A stretch of DNA of 44,070 bases, from positions 1 to 44,070 of the forward strand of contig JAFRJC010000106.1 in assembly GCA_017432445.1 (NCBI GenBank). The letters are read 5' to 3'. The DNA is from Eggerthellaceae bacterium (lineage in GTDB: Bacteria > Actinomycetota > Coriobacteriia > Coriobacteriales > Eggerthellaceae). Positions 16,110 to 25,173 of this stretch are shown in pieces. The position numbers were made by a program, and so were the translations under genes. The notes under the pieces are model-generated. The model was not told the origin of the DNA, did no database searches, and worked only from the letters and a program-made list of their open reading frames with translations. Within the stretch, counting starts at the first letter, position 1; every line of letters starts with the position of its first letter.

Positions 16110-16810
16110 CATGTCAGTGACGCTCCCCGTGTCCCAGCCGGAGAGGTCGAGCGATGCCAGCTGCGAGCAGCCGTAGAACATCCGCCCCATGTTCCAGACG
16201 TTTCCCGTGTTCCAGCTGGAGAGGTCGAGGGAGGTGAGCGACGAGCAGCCGCGGAACATCTGCCCCATGTTCGAGACCTTCTCCGTGTTCCAGCCGGAGA
16301 GGTCGCCGATGGAGGCCAGCGACGAGCAGCCGCGGAACATGCAGTCCATGCTCTTGACCTTTTCCGTGTTCCAGCCGGAGAGGTCCAGGGAGGCCAGCGA
16401 CGGGCAGCCGTTGAACATGACGTGCATGTCAGTGACGTTCTCCGTGTTCCAGCCGGAGAGGTCCAGGGAGGTGAGCGACTAGCAGCCGTCGAACATCTGC
16501 CCCATGTTCGTGACGTTCTCCGTGTTCCATTTGGAGACGTCGCCGAGGGAGGCCAGCGACGAACAGCCGGAGAACATGAAGTGCATGTCCTTGACGTTGC
16601 CCGTATCCCATTTGGAGATGCCGTCGAGGGAGGTGAGCGACGAGCAGCTGAAGAACATGAAGTCCATGTACTCGACCTTTTCCGTGTTCCATCCGGAGAG
16701 GTCCAGGGAGGTGAGCGACGAGCAGCCGCGGAACATCTCGCCCATGTCCGTGACGTTCGACGTGTCGAACCCGGACAGGTCGGCGGAGGTCATGGCGTAG
16801 CATCCGTAGA
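16110..16810 (-). repeat. About nine DUF285 (BspA LRR-like) repeats of 75-78 bp
   Basis: The coding sequence repeats the unit MFxGCxSLxSLDLSGWNTxxVxxM about nine times, spaced 25-26 codons, with some units carrying one extra residue (SLGDVSKWNT). The DNA copies are very similar to each other, so slippage or recombination can change their number. The amber codon lies inside the fifth unit. Confidence 0.8.
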
Positions 16811-17217
16811 ACATGTAGGCGGCGAAACCCTCCAAGGAGACTCCGTTCTGGATTTCGGCGCAGGTTATCGAATCTGCGTAGTCTTGCCACGGCCAAAAAC
16901 TAGGCGGGTAACCTTCGTTCGAGGGCAGCTTGCCGGCCACGTAGCCCGAACTCGGAAAGTCCGAGGGGCGTATGACCAGGTGCCCTCCTTCGTAAAGCAA
17001 CCAGTCGCAGCCGCCGAAGGTGTGGATCTCGACGACATCCCCTCCTGTGGTCAACTCGGCGGGGTCGGCGCGCATCAGGACGTTATCGTCGGCGAGCGCC
17101 GCCTGCTGCGCCGCAAAGAGCGACAGCGCCACGGCCAGGGCCAGTGACAGGATTGCGGATAACCTCTTGACGCACGCGCTCATGATGCACCTCCGATGTT
17201 CGGGATCCCATGGCCTG

Positions 17218-17246
17218 ATTATAAGGGACGCGGGCTCTGGGCCCGC
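17218..17246 (-). promoter_or_regulatory. Putative promoter of the BspA-like gene with overlapping palindrome
   Basis: On the minus strand a perfect TATAAT (17223-17218) lies 35 bases upstream of the ATG. Where the -35 should be there is no TTGACA. Instead a perfect inverted repeat, GCGGGC-CCAGA-GCCCGC, occupies 17230-17246. It may be an operator for an activator or repressor, or it may be a hairpin unrelated to initiation. Confidence 0.45.
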
Positions 17247-17361
17247 CCTGGACTCTGGCGGGCGCGGCGATTCCGCCCATTCGGTCGGTCGTCGGCTCCG
17301 GGCAGGCGGCGCCGGAGGAGCTGAAGGAGGCGCAACCTCGCCGTTTTAGCGGTTCTCTCAG

Positions 17362-17398
17362 CCGAGAAAGAGAACAAGCCACGGGCAAGAAGCCCGTG
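17362..17398 (-). terminator. Intrinsic terminator of tRNA-Thr
   Basis: On the minus strand CACGGGC pairs with GCCCGTG around TTCTT (17398-17380), followed by the T-rich GCTTGTTCTCTTTCT. It starts about 15 bases after the tRNA 3' end. Confidence 0.7.
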
Positions 17399-17412
17399 AC
17401 CTGCACATTTTA

Positions 17413-17487
17413 TGGAGCCAGCGACAGGAATCGAACCCGCAACCCACTGATTACAAATCAGTTGCTCTACCGTTGAGCCACGCTGGC
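17413..17487 (-). tRNA. tRNA-Thr (anticodon TGT)
   Basis: On the minus strand the sequence folds as a cloverleaf: acceptor GCCAGCG with CGCTGGC, D-stem GCTC/GAGC, anticodon stem ACTGA/TCAGT with loop TTTGTAA (anticodon TGT, threonine), and T-arm with TTCGATT. The CCA end is encoded (TCCA at 17416-17413). It reads ACA and probably other ACN codons through wobble. A hairpin terminator follows. A degenerate relative lies at 14602. Confidence 0.95.
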
Positions 17488-17599
17488 AAGCACAAAGCAT
17501 TGTACGCCATACTTTGGAATGCGGCAAACACCTTTGATGACTTGTAACCGTACGGGTTGTTCCAATACGCTATACTGGCGTTTCCGAAAGGGGAGCACC

Positions 17600-18850
17600 A
17601 TGATTGATATACCTAGTCCGGCGGTCGCCGTTGTCGGCCGCCACAATTCGGGCAAGACCACTTTGGTCGTGAAGCTCATCGAAGAGCTCGTATCGCGTGG
17701 CCATGACGTGGGCAGCGTGAAGCACCATCACAAGATGGGGTTCGACATCGACATTCCCGGCAAGGACTCGTATCGGCACCGCCAGGCCGGCGCATCTGAA
17801 ACGGTCATCGCCTGTCCCGGGCAGATGGCTTGCATAAAGACGATCGAAGGCGAACTGGAATGCACGCAGATCGTCAAAAACATGCCTGGACATGACATTG
17901 TGATCGTCGAGGGCTACCGCAAGAGCGGGCTTCCCACCATCGAAATCATGCGCTCGGGAAACGAAGCCGACGCCAAGGTGGCGGCCGCTTTCAGCGAAGG
18001 CGCCCGGCAAGGTGTGTCGCTCGGCACTGATTTCATCCAGCAGTCGCGCGGCGAAAGAGCTTTCGAGGTCGATTCCGACCTGAGCCAGAAGATGCCCACC
18101 TCCAACACCATCGCCGTGGTGACGGACATCCCTGACGCCGTCGAGGGGGCGCTGGCCTATGGCATTCCCTCCTTCGATCTGGGGGACGTTACGGGGCTGG
18201 CCGACTACATGGAATCTCATTTCCTGCGCCCGAAGGTGACGGTCGTCATCCAGGCCGGCGGCGAGAGCAGGCGCATGGGGCAGAGCAAGGCGCTCGTGCC
18301 CTTCGCGGGCCGCCCGCTCATCCGACGCATCGTCGAGCGCCTTTCCCCGGTGGCAGACGAGCTGATCATCACCACGAACGAGGGCGAGAAGCTCGCCTTC
18401 CTCCATGAAGCGTATCCAGAACTTGGGATACGCCTCGTTCCCGATCTGCATGAGTTCCGCGGGGCATTGCCGGGCATCCACACGGCGCTCGAGGCCGCGA
18501 CGAACCCCTATGTGGCCATCGTGGCCTGCGACATGCTGTTCGCCTCTCCGCGGCTAATCGTTGCCGAAGCTCTGACGCTCAAGGAAACGGGAGCCGATGC
18601 CGTCGTGCCGGTGAACAAGCACGGTTACGAGCCCTTCCATGCCATCTACCGGCGCTCAACTTGCCTGCCTGCCGTCAACGAGCTTCTGGAAAGCGGGGAC
18701 AGGCGCGCGCAGTCCTTCTACGGCAAGGTCAACATTCGCGAGTTCGCCCAATCCGAGGTGCTCGCAGCAGAGCCCATGGGCGGGTGCTTCATCAACGCCA
18801 ACACGCCCGATGAGCTGCACAAGCTCGAGGAGCAGTTCTTGGAGGACTAG
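17600..18850 (+). CDS. MobB-MobA fusion (molybdopterin-guanine dinucleotide synthesis)
   Basis: One 416-residue protein joins two molybdenum-cofactor enzymes. Residues 1 to about 170 are MobB-like, with P-loop GRHNSGKTT (about 13-21), SVKHHHK and FDIDIPGKDSYRHRQAGA. Residues from about 213 are MobA, the guanylyltransferase, with VIQAGGESRRMGQSKAL and later ACDMLF and PVNKHGYEPFHAIY. MobA attaches GMP to molybdopterin for DMSO-reductase-family enzymes. The start is ATG 17600, 5 bases after AAGGGGAG. A TATACT (17570-17575) could be its -10. The fusion is common in molybdoenzyme-rich anaerobes. The following ferredoxin gene fits the same theme. Confidence 0.88.
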   Translation: MIDIPSPAVAVVGRHNSGKTTLVVKLIEELVSRGHDVGSVKHHHKMGFDIDIPGKDSYRHRQAGASETVIACPGQMACIKTIEGELECTQIVKNMPGHDIVIVEGYRKSGLPTIEIMRSGNEADAKVAAAFSEGARQGVSLGTDFIQQSRGERAFEVDSDLSQKMPTSNTIAVVTDIPDAVEGALAYGIPSFDLGDVTGLADYMESHFLRPKVTVVIQAGGESRRMGQSKALVPFAGRPLIRRIVERLSPVADELIITTNEGEKLAFLHEAYPELGIRLVPDLHEFRGALPGIHTALEAATNPYVAIVACDMLFASPRLIVAEALTLKETGADAVVPVNKHGYEPFHAIYRRSTCLPAVNELLESGDRRAQSFYGKVNIREFAQSEVLAAEPMGGCFINANTPDELHKLEEQFLED

Positions 18851-18973
18851 CGGAGGAGCCGCGCTTTGATAGCGTTGGTTTCTCAGGAAGGCATTCCCTC
18901 GGGCGCGAAAAACGCCGGCCAGGGAGGCCGTAAAATGGTCACAGTGGTTCGTCTGAAGCGTTGAGGAGCGCAC

Positions 18974-20125
18974 ATGCCCACGATTGACGAGATCGTTCAA
19001 GTTGCAGAGGCCTTGGAGAAGAGCCCCATCGTCGTCATACGGGATCGGTGCGTCGCCGTGCGCAACCGCAATTCTACCTGTCGGAAGTGCGTTCACGCAT
19101 GCCAAGTCGGCGCTATAGACATCGCGGCGAACGAGATCAGCCTCAACGCGTCGCTCTGCATGGCTTGCGGTGCGTGCGCGAGCGTATGTCCCACCGAAGC
19201 GTTGGCGCCTTTGAAGCCCACCGATGCTGAATTGGCGAAAGCTGTTGCCGAAGCCGCATCTGCCTTCGAAGGCCATGCCCTGTTCGCGTGCGCGCGTATC
19301 GCCTCGAAGAAGCTCGCCGATCCGCGCCTATATGCCGAGGTGCCCTGCCTTGCCCGCCTGGACGAAAGCGTCGTCTTGAGCCTTGTGGCGCACGGGGCAG
19401 ATGAGGTGACCTTCGTCGATGGGGGCTGCGAGACCTGCAAGTATCGCGCGTGCGTCGTCCAGATCGAGGACACCCTGCGCTATTCAAACGAGCTCCTCGC
19501 CGCGCATGGCAGCGAAGTCTGCGTCCATCGCTCGTCGAGCTTCCCGGAAGGCGCGCTCGTAGAAAGCATCGAGGGGCTGTACGGGTCGACGCGGCGCGGT
19601 TTCTTCACGGAGGCGGCCGGTGCGGCGAAGGAAACCGCTATAACGGCAGCGCGAACCACCATCGAGCAGGAGCTCGGCTACAAGGCTGAAGAGGTCTCGA
19701 TCGGCAAGCGCCTGCGCGTGACCGCAGACGGCTCGATGCCTCGCCTGTCCATGCCACGACATGATGTCACGATAAACTCCATGGATGCGATCGGCTGGCC
19801 GGTAGAAGACGCCGTCGATACGCGTCGGTTCGGTTCGGTCACGATCGACTTGGATAAATGCAATGCTTGCGGCATGTGCGTTGTGTTCTGCACGACGGGC
19901 GCGCTTCGGCGCGATGATGCGGAGAACGTCTCCGACCCCCTCATGCGCCTGGAATTCTCTGCGAGCGAATGCGTTCAGTGCGGCTTGTGCCGCGATGTGT
20001 GCTGGAAAGGCGCGCTCAAGCTCTCGGCGCAGGTTTCGACTGAGCAGATTTTCGACTTCGAGCCCGTTGTCTTCGACTTGGAAAACGCAAGCCGTCCTAA
20101 CCGCAACCTGTTCGGACGCCGATAG
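18974..20125 (+). CDS. Multi-cluster 4Fe-4S ferredoxin-like protein with MvhD-like centre
   Basis: This 383-residue electron-transfer protein carries cysteine sets at about 36/39/43, 62/65/68/72 (CMACGACASVCP), 296-306 (CNACGMCVVFC) and 333-343 (CVQCGLCRDVC). The central part (about 100-165) has FACARIA, EVPCLARLDE, then VDGGCETCKYRAC. Its layout resembles the MvhD/hydrogenase iron-sulfur subunit fold. The first cluster has an unusual CxxCxxxC spacing. ATG 18974 follows GAGGAG. Its position after mobBA suggests supply of electrons to, or assembly of, a molybdoenzyme, but no catalytic subunit is in the window. The partner is unknown. Confidence 0.8.
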   Translation: MPTIDEIVQVAEALEKSPIVVIRDRCVAVRNRNSTCRKCVHACQVGAIDIAANEISLNASLCMACGACASVCPTEALAPLKPTDAELAKAVAEAASAFEGHALFACARIASKKLADPRLYAEVPCLARLDESVVLSLVAHGADEVTFVDGGCETCKYRACVVQIEDTLRYSNELLAAHGSEVCVHRSSSFPEGALVESIEGLYGSTRRGFFTEAAGAAKETAITAARTTIEQELGYKAEEVSIGKRLRVTADGSMPRLSMPRHDVTINSMDAIGWPVEDAVDTRRFGSVTIDLDKCNACGMCVVFCTTGALRRDDAENVSDPLMRLEFSASECVQCGLCRDVCWKGALKLSAQVSTEQIFDFEPVVFDLENASRPNRNLFGRR

Positions 20126-20341
20126 GCGGGGTGGATGGGCATCCTGGAGGATGGCAGGCCCCTCGCGGGTTCTCGATCGAGCCATGTTCTGTTCGCCAGG
20201 AATGGGCGATCCGATAAATCCTAGAGTTGCAATATGGTATACTCGCAGACGCTTTATCGTGTTAGAGCGATAGAGCGGCTGGGCGATAATGCCGTTGAGG
20301 AGCATCATGGCCCGGTGCAACTTCGGAAGGGAAGGAAGCAT

Positions 20342-21280
20342 ATGAAGACGTTTAAGTTTGTGGCTGTTGCCATAGCGGCGTTCGCCCTGATGGCGTTCGT
20401 GCTCGTCGGCTGCTCGTCGGGCTCTAGCGCCAGCAGCGCATCATCCGAGTCGGCAAGCGCCGAGTCTGCAAGCGCTGAGAGCGCTTCTGCAGAGTCTGCA
20501 AGCGCGGAGAGCGCTTCAGCCGAGGCCTCCGAGAGCGCCTCTGCCGAGTCTGCCGAGGGCTTCACGCTCGTCGTCGGTTTCGACGCCGAGTACCCGCCGT
20601 ACGGCTATCTGGATGCCGACGGCAACCCGACTGGCTTCGACATCGACCTTGCACAGGCCGTCTGCGAGAAGCTGGGCTGGGGTTTTGAGGCCAAGCCGAT
20701 CGACTGGAACTCGAAGGACCTCGAGCTCGAGAGCGGCAACATCAACTGCATCTGGAACGGCTTCACCATTGAGGGTCGCGAGGATCAGTACCAGTTCTCG
20801 AAGCCGTACATGCTCAACGAGCAGGTCGTTGTCGTAAAGGCTGACAGCGACGTCAAGGCACTGGCCGACCTGGCCGGCAAGAAGGTCATCACCCAGGCTG
20901 GCGCTCCTCCCGAGGAACTGCTCGGCCCTGAGGGCGACATGGCCGACCTGGGCGCTTCGTTCGACGGTGGCGCCATCCAGACCATCCCCGATTACAACAG
21001 CGCGTTCATGCAGCTGGAATCCGGCGCAATTGACGCCGTGGCCTGCGACCTGTCCATCGCCGCATTCCAGATGTCCCAGGCAGCGGACAAGTACATCATG
21101 CTCGACGAGAAGCTGCTCTCCGAGCACTATGGCGTTGGCTTCAAGTCGGGCGACGCCGAGACGGCTGATGCCGTCAACGGCGCGATGCTCGAGCTGTACA
21201 AGGACGGTACCGTCAAGACCCTGTGCGAGAAGTACGCAGATCAGGGCATGACCTTCGACAACTGGGTGCTTACCGAATAA
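20342..21280 (+). CDS. Polar amino-acid ABC transporter, lipoprotein solute-binding subunit
   Basis: This is the extracytoplasmic receptor of a His/Gln/Arg-type uptake system. ATG 20342 follows GGAAGGAAG. A lipoprotein signal ends at LVGC (Cys about 24). Next comes a 45-residue linker of ESASA repeats, then a class 3 periplasmic-binding domain: GFDAEYPPYGYLDADGNPTG, FDIDLAQAVCEKLGW, WNGFTIEGRED. A terminator-like hairpin follows the stop, and the permease and ATPase lie downstream in the same direction, so partial termination would yield more receptor than channel. The substrate within the polar amino-acid family is not evident. Confidence 0.92.
   Translation: MKTFKFVAVAIAAFALMAFVLVGCSSGSSASSASSESASAESASAESASAESASAESASAEASESASAESAEGFTLVVGFDAEYPPYGYLDADGNPTGFDIDLAQAVCEKLGWGFEAKPIDWNSKDLELESGNINCIWNGFTIEGREDQYQFSKPYMLNEQVVVVKADSDVKALADLAGKKVITQAGAPPEELLGPEGDMADLGASFDGGAIQTIPDYNSAFMQLESGAIDAVACDLSIAAFQMSQAADKYIMLDEKLLSEHYGVGFKSGDAETADAVNGAMLELYKDGTVKTLCEKYADQGMTFDNWVLTE
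20441..20555 (+). repeat. 15-bp tandem repeats encoding (ESASA)n linker
   Basis: Units coding for Glu-Ser-Ala-Ser-Ala repeat about seven times right after the lipobox of the binding protein, forming a flexible, acidic spacer between membrane and receptor. Copy number is likely to vary by slippage. Confidence 0.8.
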
Positions 21281-21291
21281 CCGCACTCACC

Positions 21292-21327
21292 AAAAGGCGC
21301 CTGCCGCATAAGGCGGGCGCCTTTTTT
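21292..21327 (+). terminator. Intrinsic terminator or attenuator after the binding-protein gene
   Basis: AAAGGCGCC-T-GCC pairs with GGC-G-GGCGCCTTT and runs into a six-T tract. It lies 12 bases after the lipoprotein stop and 25 before the permease start, so it probably separates expression levels within one operon. Confidence 0.85.
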
Positions 21328-21352
21328 ATGGCTAACATCGCGGAGGATTCCC

Positions 21353-22111
21353 TTGGACATCGTAACTCTCATAAACCAATTCGGCGCAGCGTACATGGGA
21401 CTGGATGGCAGCCTTACGCTGACCACCCTTCTTATGCGCATGGGTGGCGGTCTTATCGTCACCTTCCAGATCTTCCTCATCACGCTCATAGGATCCCTGC
21501 CACTTGGCGTGCTCATCGCGCTTGGACGCATGAGCAAGATCAAGCCGCTCTCAGCGCTCATGCGCTTGTACATCTCGTTCATGCGCGGCACTCCGCTGAT
21601 GCTGCAGCTCATGGCCATCTATTACATCCCGTATTACGTGTTCGGCATCAAGTTGAGTCTTCTCAACTTCGGCCCGATGGACATCGGCCCCGTGCATGTC
21701 GAGGTGGGTTGGGTCATGACGGCGTGTTGCATCGGCTTCATCCTCAACTACGCAGCGTATTTCGCGGAGATCTATCGCGGCGGTATCCAATCGATAGCAC
21801 GCGGACAATACGAGGCGGCCGAGGTTTTGGGGTATACGAGTTCCCAGACGTTCATGAAGATAGTGCTCCCGCAGGTGATCAAACGTATCTTGCCAGCCAT
21901 GGGCAACGAGGTCATCACGCTGGTGAAGGACACGTCCCTTGCGTTCGTCTTGGCACTCGCCGAGATGTTCACGGTGGTCAAGCAGATCGTCGCGAGCGAA
22001 GTGACTATGGTTCCCTTCATCTTGGCCGCGCTTTTCTATTGGCTGTTCACGATCCTCGCCGAGTTCGTGCTTGGCCGTATCGAGAAGAAGCTGAACTACT
22101 ACCACGACTAG
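21353..22111 (+). CDS. Polar amino-acid ABC transporter permease
   Basis: This is a membrane subunit of the HisM/GlnP class. The start is TTG 21353 (LDIVTLINQF), with GGAGG 6 bases before it. The ATG at 21328 is in another frame. The 252-residue protein has five or so hydrophobic spans and the permease signature that contacts the ATPase: IARGQYEAAEVLGYTSSQTF, with the EAA loop around residues 150-170. MRGTPLMLQL is also typical. It probably works as a homodimer, since no second permease is present. Confidence 0.9.
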   Translation: MDIVTLINQFGAAYMGLDGSLTLTTLLMRMGGGLIVTFQIFLITLIGSLPLGVLIALGRMSKIKPLSALMRLYISFMRGTPLMLQLMAIYYIPYYVFGIKLSLLNFGPMDIGPVHVEVGWVMTACCIGFILNYAAYFAEIYRGGIQSIARGQYEAAEVLGYTSSQTFMKIVLPQVIKRILPAMGNEVITLVKDTSLAFVLALAEMFTVVKQIVASEVTMVPFILAALFYWLFTILAEFVLGRIEKKLNYYHD

Positions 22112-22165
22112 CGAACGGGATGGGTGTTCGCGCAGGCGCGACCTGCGATGATTGAGGAGAGCTAC

Positions 22166-22933
22166 ATGGCGGAATCGAAGACGCTTCTAGATTTGAAACA
22201 TGCGCGCAAGAGCTTCGGCGACAACGAGGTTCTCAAGGACATCTCGCTTACCGTCGAAGAGGGCGAGGTGCTCGCCATCATCGGTCCGAGCGGCGGCGGC
22301 AAGTCGACGCTTCTGCGCTGCTGCACGTTGCTCGAGACGCTCGACGGAGGCACGCTGTCCTATGGCGACTGCGTTGTGGCTTCCGATAGCGGCTCTGGTG
22401 CGGTGTATGGCGGAAAGGACGTGCTGCAACGGGCGCGTACCCACTTCGGGCTGGTGTTTCAGAACTTCAACCTGTTCCCGCACTACACGGTGATGAAGAA
22501 TCTCATCGACGCGCCCGTGACCGTGCAGAAGGTTCCCAAGGACCAGGCCGTTGCCAAGGCGTACCAGCTGCTCGAGAAGATGGGGCTCGAAGGCAAGCAG
22601 GACATGGTGCCCTGCGAGCTCTCGGGCGGCCAGCAGCAACGTGTCGCCATCGCCCGTGCGCTGATGCTCGACCCCGCCGTGTTGTTCTTCGACGAGCCCA
22701 CCTCCGCGCTCGACCCCGAGTTGACCAAGGGCGTCCTCAAGGTCATCCGCGACCTTGCAGAGGAGCACATGACGATGGTCATCGTCACGCACGAGATGAA
22801 GTTCGCGCGCGACGTCGCCGACCACCTCATCTTCATGGATGGCGGCGTCATCGTCGAGCAGGGCCCCGCGGCAGAAGTCATCGACAATCCCCAGCACGAG
22901 CGCACCCGCGCCTTCCTCTTGAGCGAGGAATAG
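22166..22933 (+). CDS. Polar amino-acid ABC transporter ATPase
   Basis: The energising subunit of the preceding transporter, 255 residues from ATG 22166 (GAGGAGAG ends 4 bases earlier). It shows Walker A GPSGGGKST, the LSGGQQQR signature, Walker B AVLFFDEPTSALD and the switch histidine in IVTHEM. An insertion after Walker A (VVASDSGSGAVYGGKDVLQ) is seen in GlnQ-type members. The stop is followed by a G/C-rich pair without a T-run, so no clear terminator. Confidence 0.92.
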   Translation: MAESKTLLDLKHARKSFGDNEVLKDISLTVEEGEVLAIIGPSGGGKSTLLRCCTLLETLDGGTLSYGDCVVASDSGSGAVYGGKDVLQRARTHFGLVFQNFNLFPHYTVMKNLIDAPVTVQKVPKDQAVAKAYQLLEKMGLEGKQDMVPCELSGGQQQRVAIARALMLDPAVLFFDEPTSALDPELTKGVLKVIRDLAEEHMTMVIVTHEMKFARDVADHLIFMDGGVIVEQGPAAEVIDNPQHERTRAFLLSEE

Positions 22934-23123
22934 CTGGGCAGGGGGCGTGCACCCCGCCTTGATGACGAGGCTTTCGCGAAACCTGAAAGCAACCTTAAAA
23001 CAAACCACGGTTCTTTGTCATGCTGGTGACGGAATTGCCTACGGTTCCCGTCGCTCCGTCTGATAGTGCTAAGGTAAGCTCCAGACATTCCCAAGGTCTA
23101 TGAGAGTGCGAAGGAGCTTAACT

Positions 23124-25082
23124 ATGACAGATTATCCTCAGGGTTTTCAGCACCCCGAAGGCTCGCCCGAGCCTCCCTATCGTGTGCAGACTCCCCAGCA
23201 GCCGCAGGCCTATCAACAGCCGCTAGCATCCGAGCAGCAGTCGATGTCCGAGCCGCAAAGGACGTCAGAGCCGACAACGACGCAACAGGTTTTCACGCAG
23301 GCAGCGGCTACGCCGACATCCCAGCAACCGATGCAGTACCAGCAGCCGAAAGTATCGGCGGATACAAGAGGCGTCGACGTGGTCGGCGAGATGCTTCCCA
23401 CCAACCCTTCCGGTCCCCTGCCATCGAGCGACTCTACCGAAAGCTTCATGGCTGCCCGTTCGGGTAATACGGCGACGATGCCCACTGCAGCAAGACCCGC
23501 GGTAGGCCAGCCGCAATCAACTTCCAGCGCCTATACGCCCCAACAGGCGACAACCCAGACGGCCGCGTCGGGCTACTCCCGTCAGCAGGGCGCATCGTCT
23601 GCAAGGCTCGAGAGCGGCTATGCGTCACAGCCGGCACCTCAAGGCTATACCAGCTATGCGCAGCGTGCGCAGACCGCGAACATGGCTGCGCCTTCTTCTG
23701 CCGTGGTGCGTCAAGCAGAGCCCAAGAAGTCCGGCGGTGCTGGCAAATCGTTCATCTTCGGCTTCCTCGGCGCACTGCTCGCCTGCGCGATCGCCTTTGG
23801 CGGCATGGCATTTGCCGGCGTTTTCAACCCCGGAACGCCTGTGGTGGGCTCTTCCGCGGTTATCGGTTCCACCAACCAATCGGTTATCAACGCGGCGGAG
23901 GAGGGCCAGACGCTCGCCGAGGCGGTTGCAGCCAAGGCCCTGCCTTCGGTCGTGGCGATTTACAACTACCAGAACCAATCCGCCTCTTACGGGTACGGTT
24001 TCGGTCACGGTTACGGAGCCAATAACTCAAACGACGACTCGCTGGTCGCCACGGGAATGGGCAGCGGCGTGGTCATCTCGGATGACGGCTATATCATCAC
24101 GAACTACCACGTAGTGGAAAACGCTGCGAAACTCACGGTTTCGGTAAACGGCATCGAGCGCGACGCCACCTATGTGGGCGGTGATTCCAGCTCCGATATC
24201 GCAGTCGTGAAGGTCGAGGACACCGAAGGCCTCGTGAGCGCCGACATCGGCGATTCCGACAGCCTGCGCATCGGCGAGTGGGTCATGACGGTGGGCGCTC
24301 CACTGGGTCTGGAGTCGTCGGTGGCCACGGGCGTGGTCTCGGCCACGAACCGCTCCACGATCATGGATTCCAGCGCTAACTCCAATGACCTGTACAGCTA
24401 CTTCTATGGCAACCAGACGCCGGAGTATACGTACTATCCCAACATGATCCAGACGGATGCCGTCATCAACCCGGGCAATTCGGGCGGTGCGCTGGTCGAC
24501 GCCGACGGCAAGCTCATCGGCATTAACGCGATGATCTCGTCGTATTCCGGCGATTATGCAGGCGTCGGGTTCGCCATCCCCGTCAACTACGCAATCAGCC
24601 TGGCGAAGGACATCATCGATGGCAAGCAGCCCACTCATGCGATGATGGGCGTGTCGCTCTCGCAGGTGAACAGCACGGTCGCCCAGCAGTACAACCTTTC
24701 TACGGATTCGGGTGCTTACGTCTCGGCCATTACGGAAGGCACGGGCGCGGCTGATTCCGATCTCCAGATCGGCGACATCATCACGAAGATCGACGGCAAG
24801 GCAGTTGCCTCCCCGACTGACGTGACGCTCGAGATTCGCGCACACAAGGTTGGCGACACGGTAACCGTCACCGTGAACCGCGACGGCGAACTGAAGGACA
24901 TCGAGGTGATCTTGGGCTCCGACGAGAACGTGAGCGCGACGGGCGCCCAGGAATCCGAACAGGGCCAGGACCAGCGGGAAGGCCAAGACATGGGTCAAGA
25001 TCCACGGGACAACGGCCGAGGTGACGGCGACGGGTTCTCTAGGGAAGAGCTCGAGGAACTCCTGAAGATGCTCGGCTACTAA
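23124..25082 (+). CDS. HtrA/DegP-type membrane-anchored serine protease with PDZ domain
   Basis: This is an envelope quality-control protease of 652 residues from ATG 23124 (AAGGAG 7 bases earlier). Order: a Gln/Pro/Ser/Thr-rich, probably disordered cytoplasmic region (1 to about 207), one membrane span (about 208-232), the trypsin-like domain with His 329 (NYHVV), Asp 358 (SSDIAVV) and Ser 453 (GNSGGAL), then one PDZ domain from about 525, with GAYVSAI and GDIITKIDG. It ends in a polar tail with QEGQ/QGQ. The 200-residue cytoplasmic arm is long for the family. A strong terminator follows. Confidence 0.92.
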   Translation: MTDYPQGFQHPEGSPEPPYRVQTPQQPQAYQQPLASEQQSMSEPQRTSEPTTTQQVFTQAAATPTSQQPMQYQQPKVSADTRGVDVVGEMLPTNPSGPLPSSDSTESFMAARSGNTATMPTAARPAVGQPQSTSSAYTPQQATTQTAASGYSRQQGASSARLESGYASQPAPQGYTSYAQRAQTANMAAPSSAVVRQAEPKKSGGAGKSFIFGFLGALLACAIAFGGMAFAGVFNPGTPVVGSSAVIGSTNQSVINAAEEGQTLAEAVAAKALPSVVAIYNYQNQSASYGYGFGHGYGANNSNDDSLVATGMGSGVVISDDGYIITNYHVVENAAKLTVSVNGIERDATYVGGDSSSDIAVVKVEDTEGLVSADIGDSDSLRIGEWVMTVGAPLGLESSVATGVVSATNRSTIMDSSANSNDLYSYFYGNQTPEYTYYPNMIQTDAVINPGNSGGALVDADGKLIGINAMISSYSGDYAGVGFAIPVNYAISLAKDIIDGKQPTHAMMGVSLSQVNSTVAQQYNLSTDSGAYVSAITEGTGAADSDLQIGDIITKIDGKAVASPTDVTLEIRAHKVGDTVTVTVNRDGELKDIEVILGSDENVSATGAQESEQGQDQREGQDMGQDPRDNGRGDGDGFSREELEELLKMLGY

Positions 25083-25138
25083 CAAGTTGAGCGTCGGCCA
25101 ATTGGACCGGTGTCCAAAAGGCAATAGGCAGGTCTAGC

Positions 25139-25173
25139 GAGGCGGGGCGACATCAGGGTGCCCCGCCTCTTTT
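25139..25173 (+). terminator. Intrinsic terminator after the HtrA-like gene
   Basis: GAGGCGGGGC (25139-25148) pairs with GCCCCGCCTC (25160-25169) and runs into TTTT. A small TTGGAC/GTCCAA hairpin precedes it. Confidence 0.9.

Larger units (their letters stand above)
14883..17183 (-). pseudogene. BspA-like surface protein split by one in-frame amber codon
   Basis: Two open frames, 17183-16479 and 16478-14883, are in the same phase and would form one 766-residue protein. They are separated only by a TAG at 16479-16481. In the neighbouring repeats that codon is TCG (Ser of GCSSL), so one base change made the stop. Order of parts: signal peptide (about 1-31), an N-terminal domain, nine or ten BspA-type repeats (DUF285) of 25-26 residues of the form MFxGCSSLTSLDLSGWNTxxV, a linker, a domain with VYTGEAQVQSPTV, two 82-residue repeats with KVYGDAAFALGA (MBG/Ig-like), and a Lys-rich end. 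Such proteins are secreted adhesins. As it stands, only a 234-residue N-terminal piece would be made. A sequencing error must be excluded. Confidence 0.8.

Noticed and set aside
16428..16481. Amber stop as evidence of recoding or a separate second gene at 16427
   Set aside because: No ribosome-binding site precedes ATG 16427, and TAG is used as an ordinary stop in several other genes here, so a plain nonsense change is the simpler reading.
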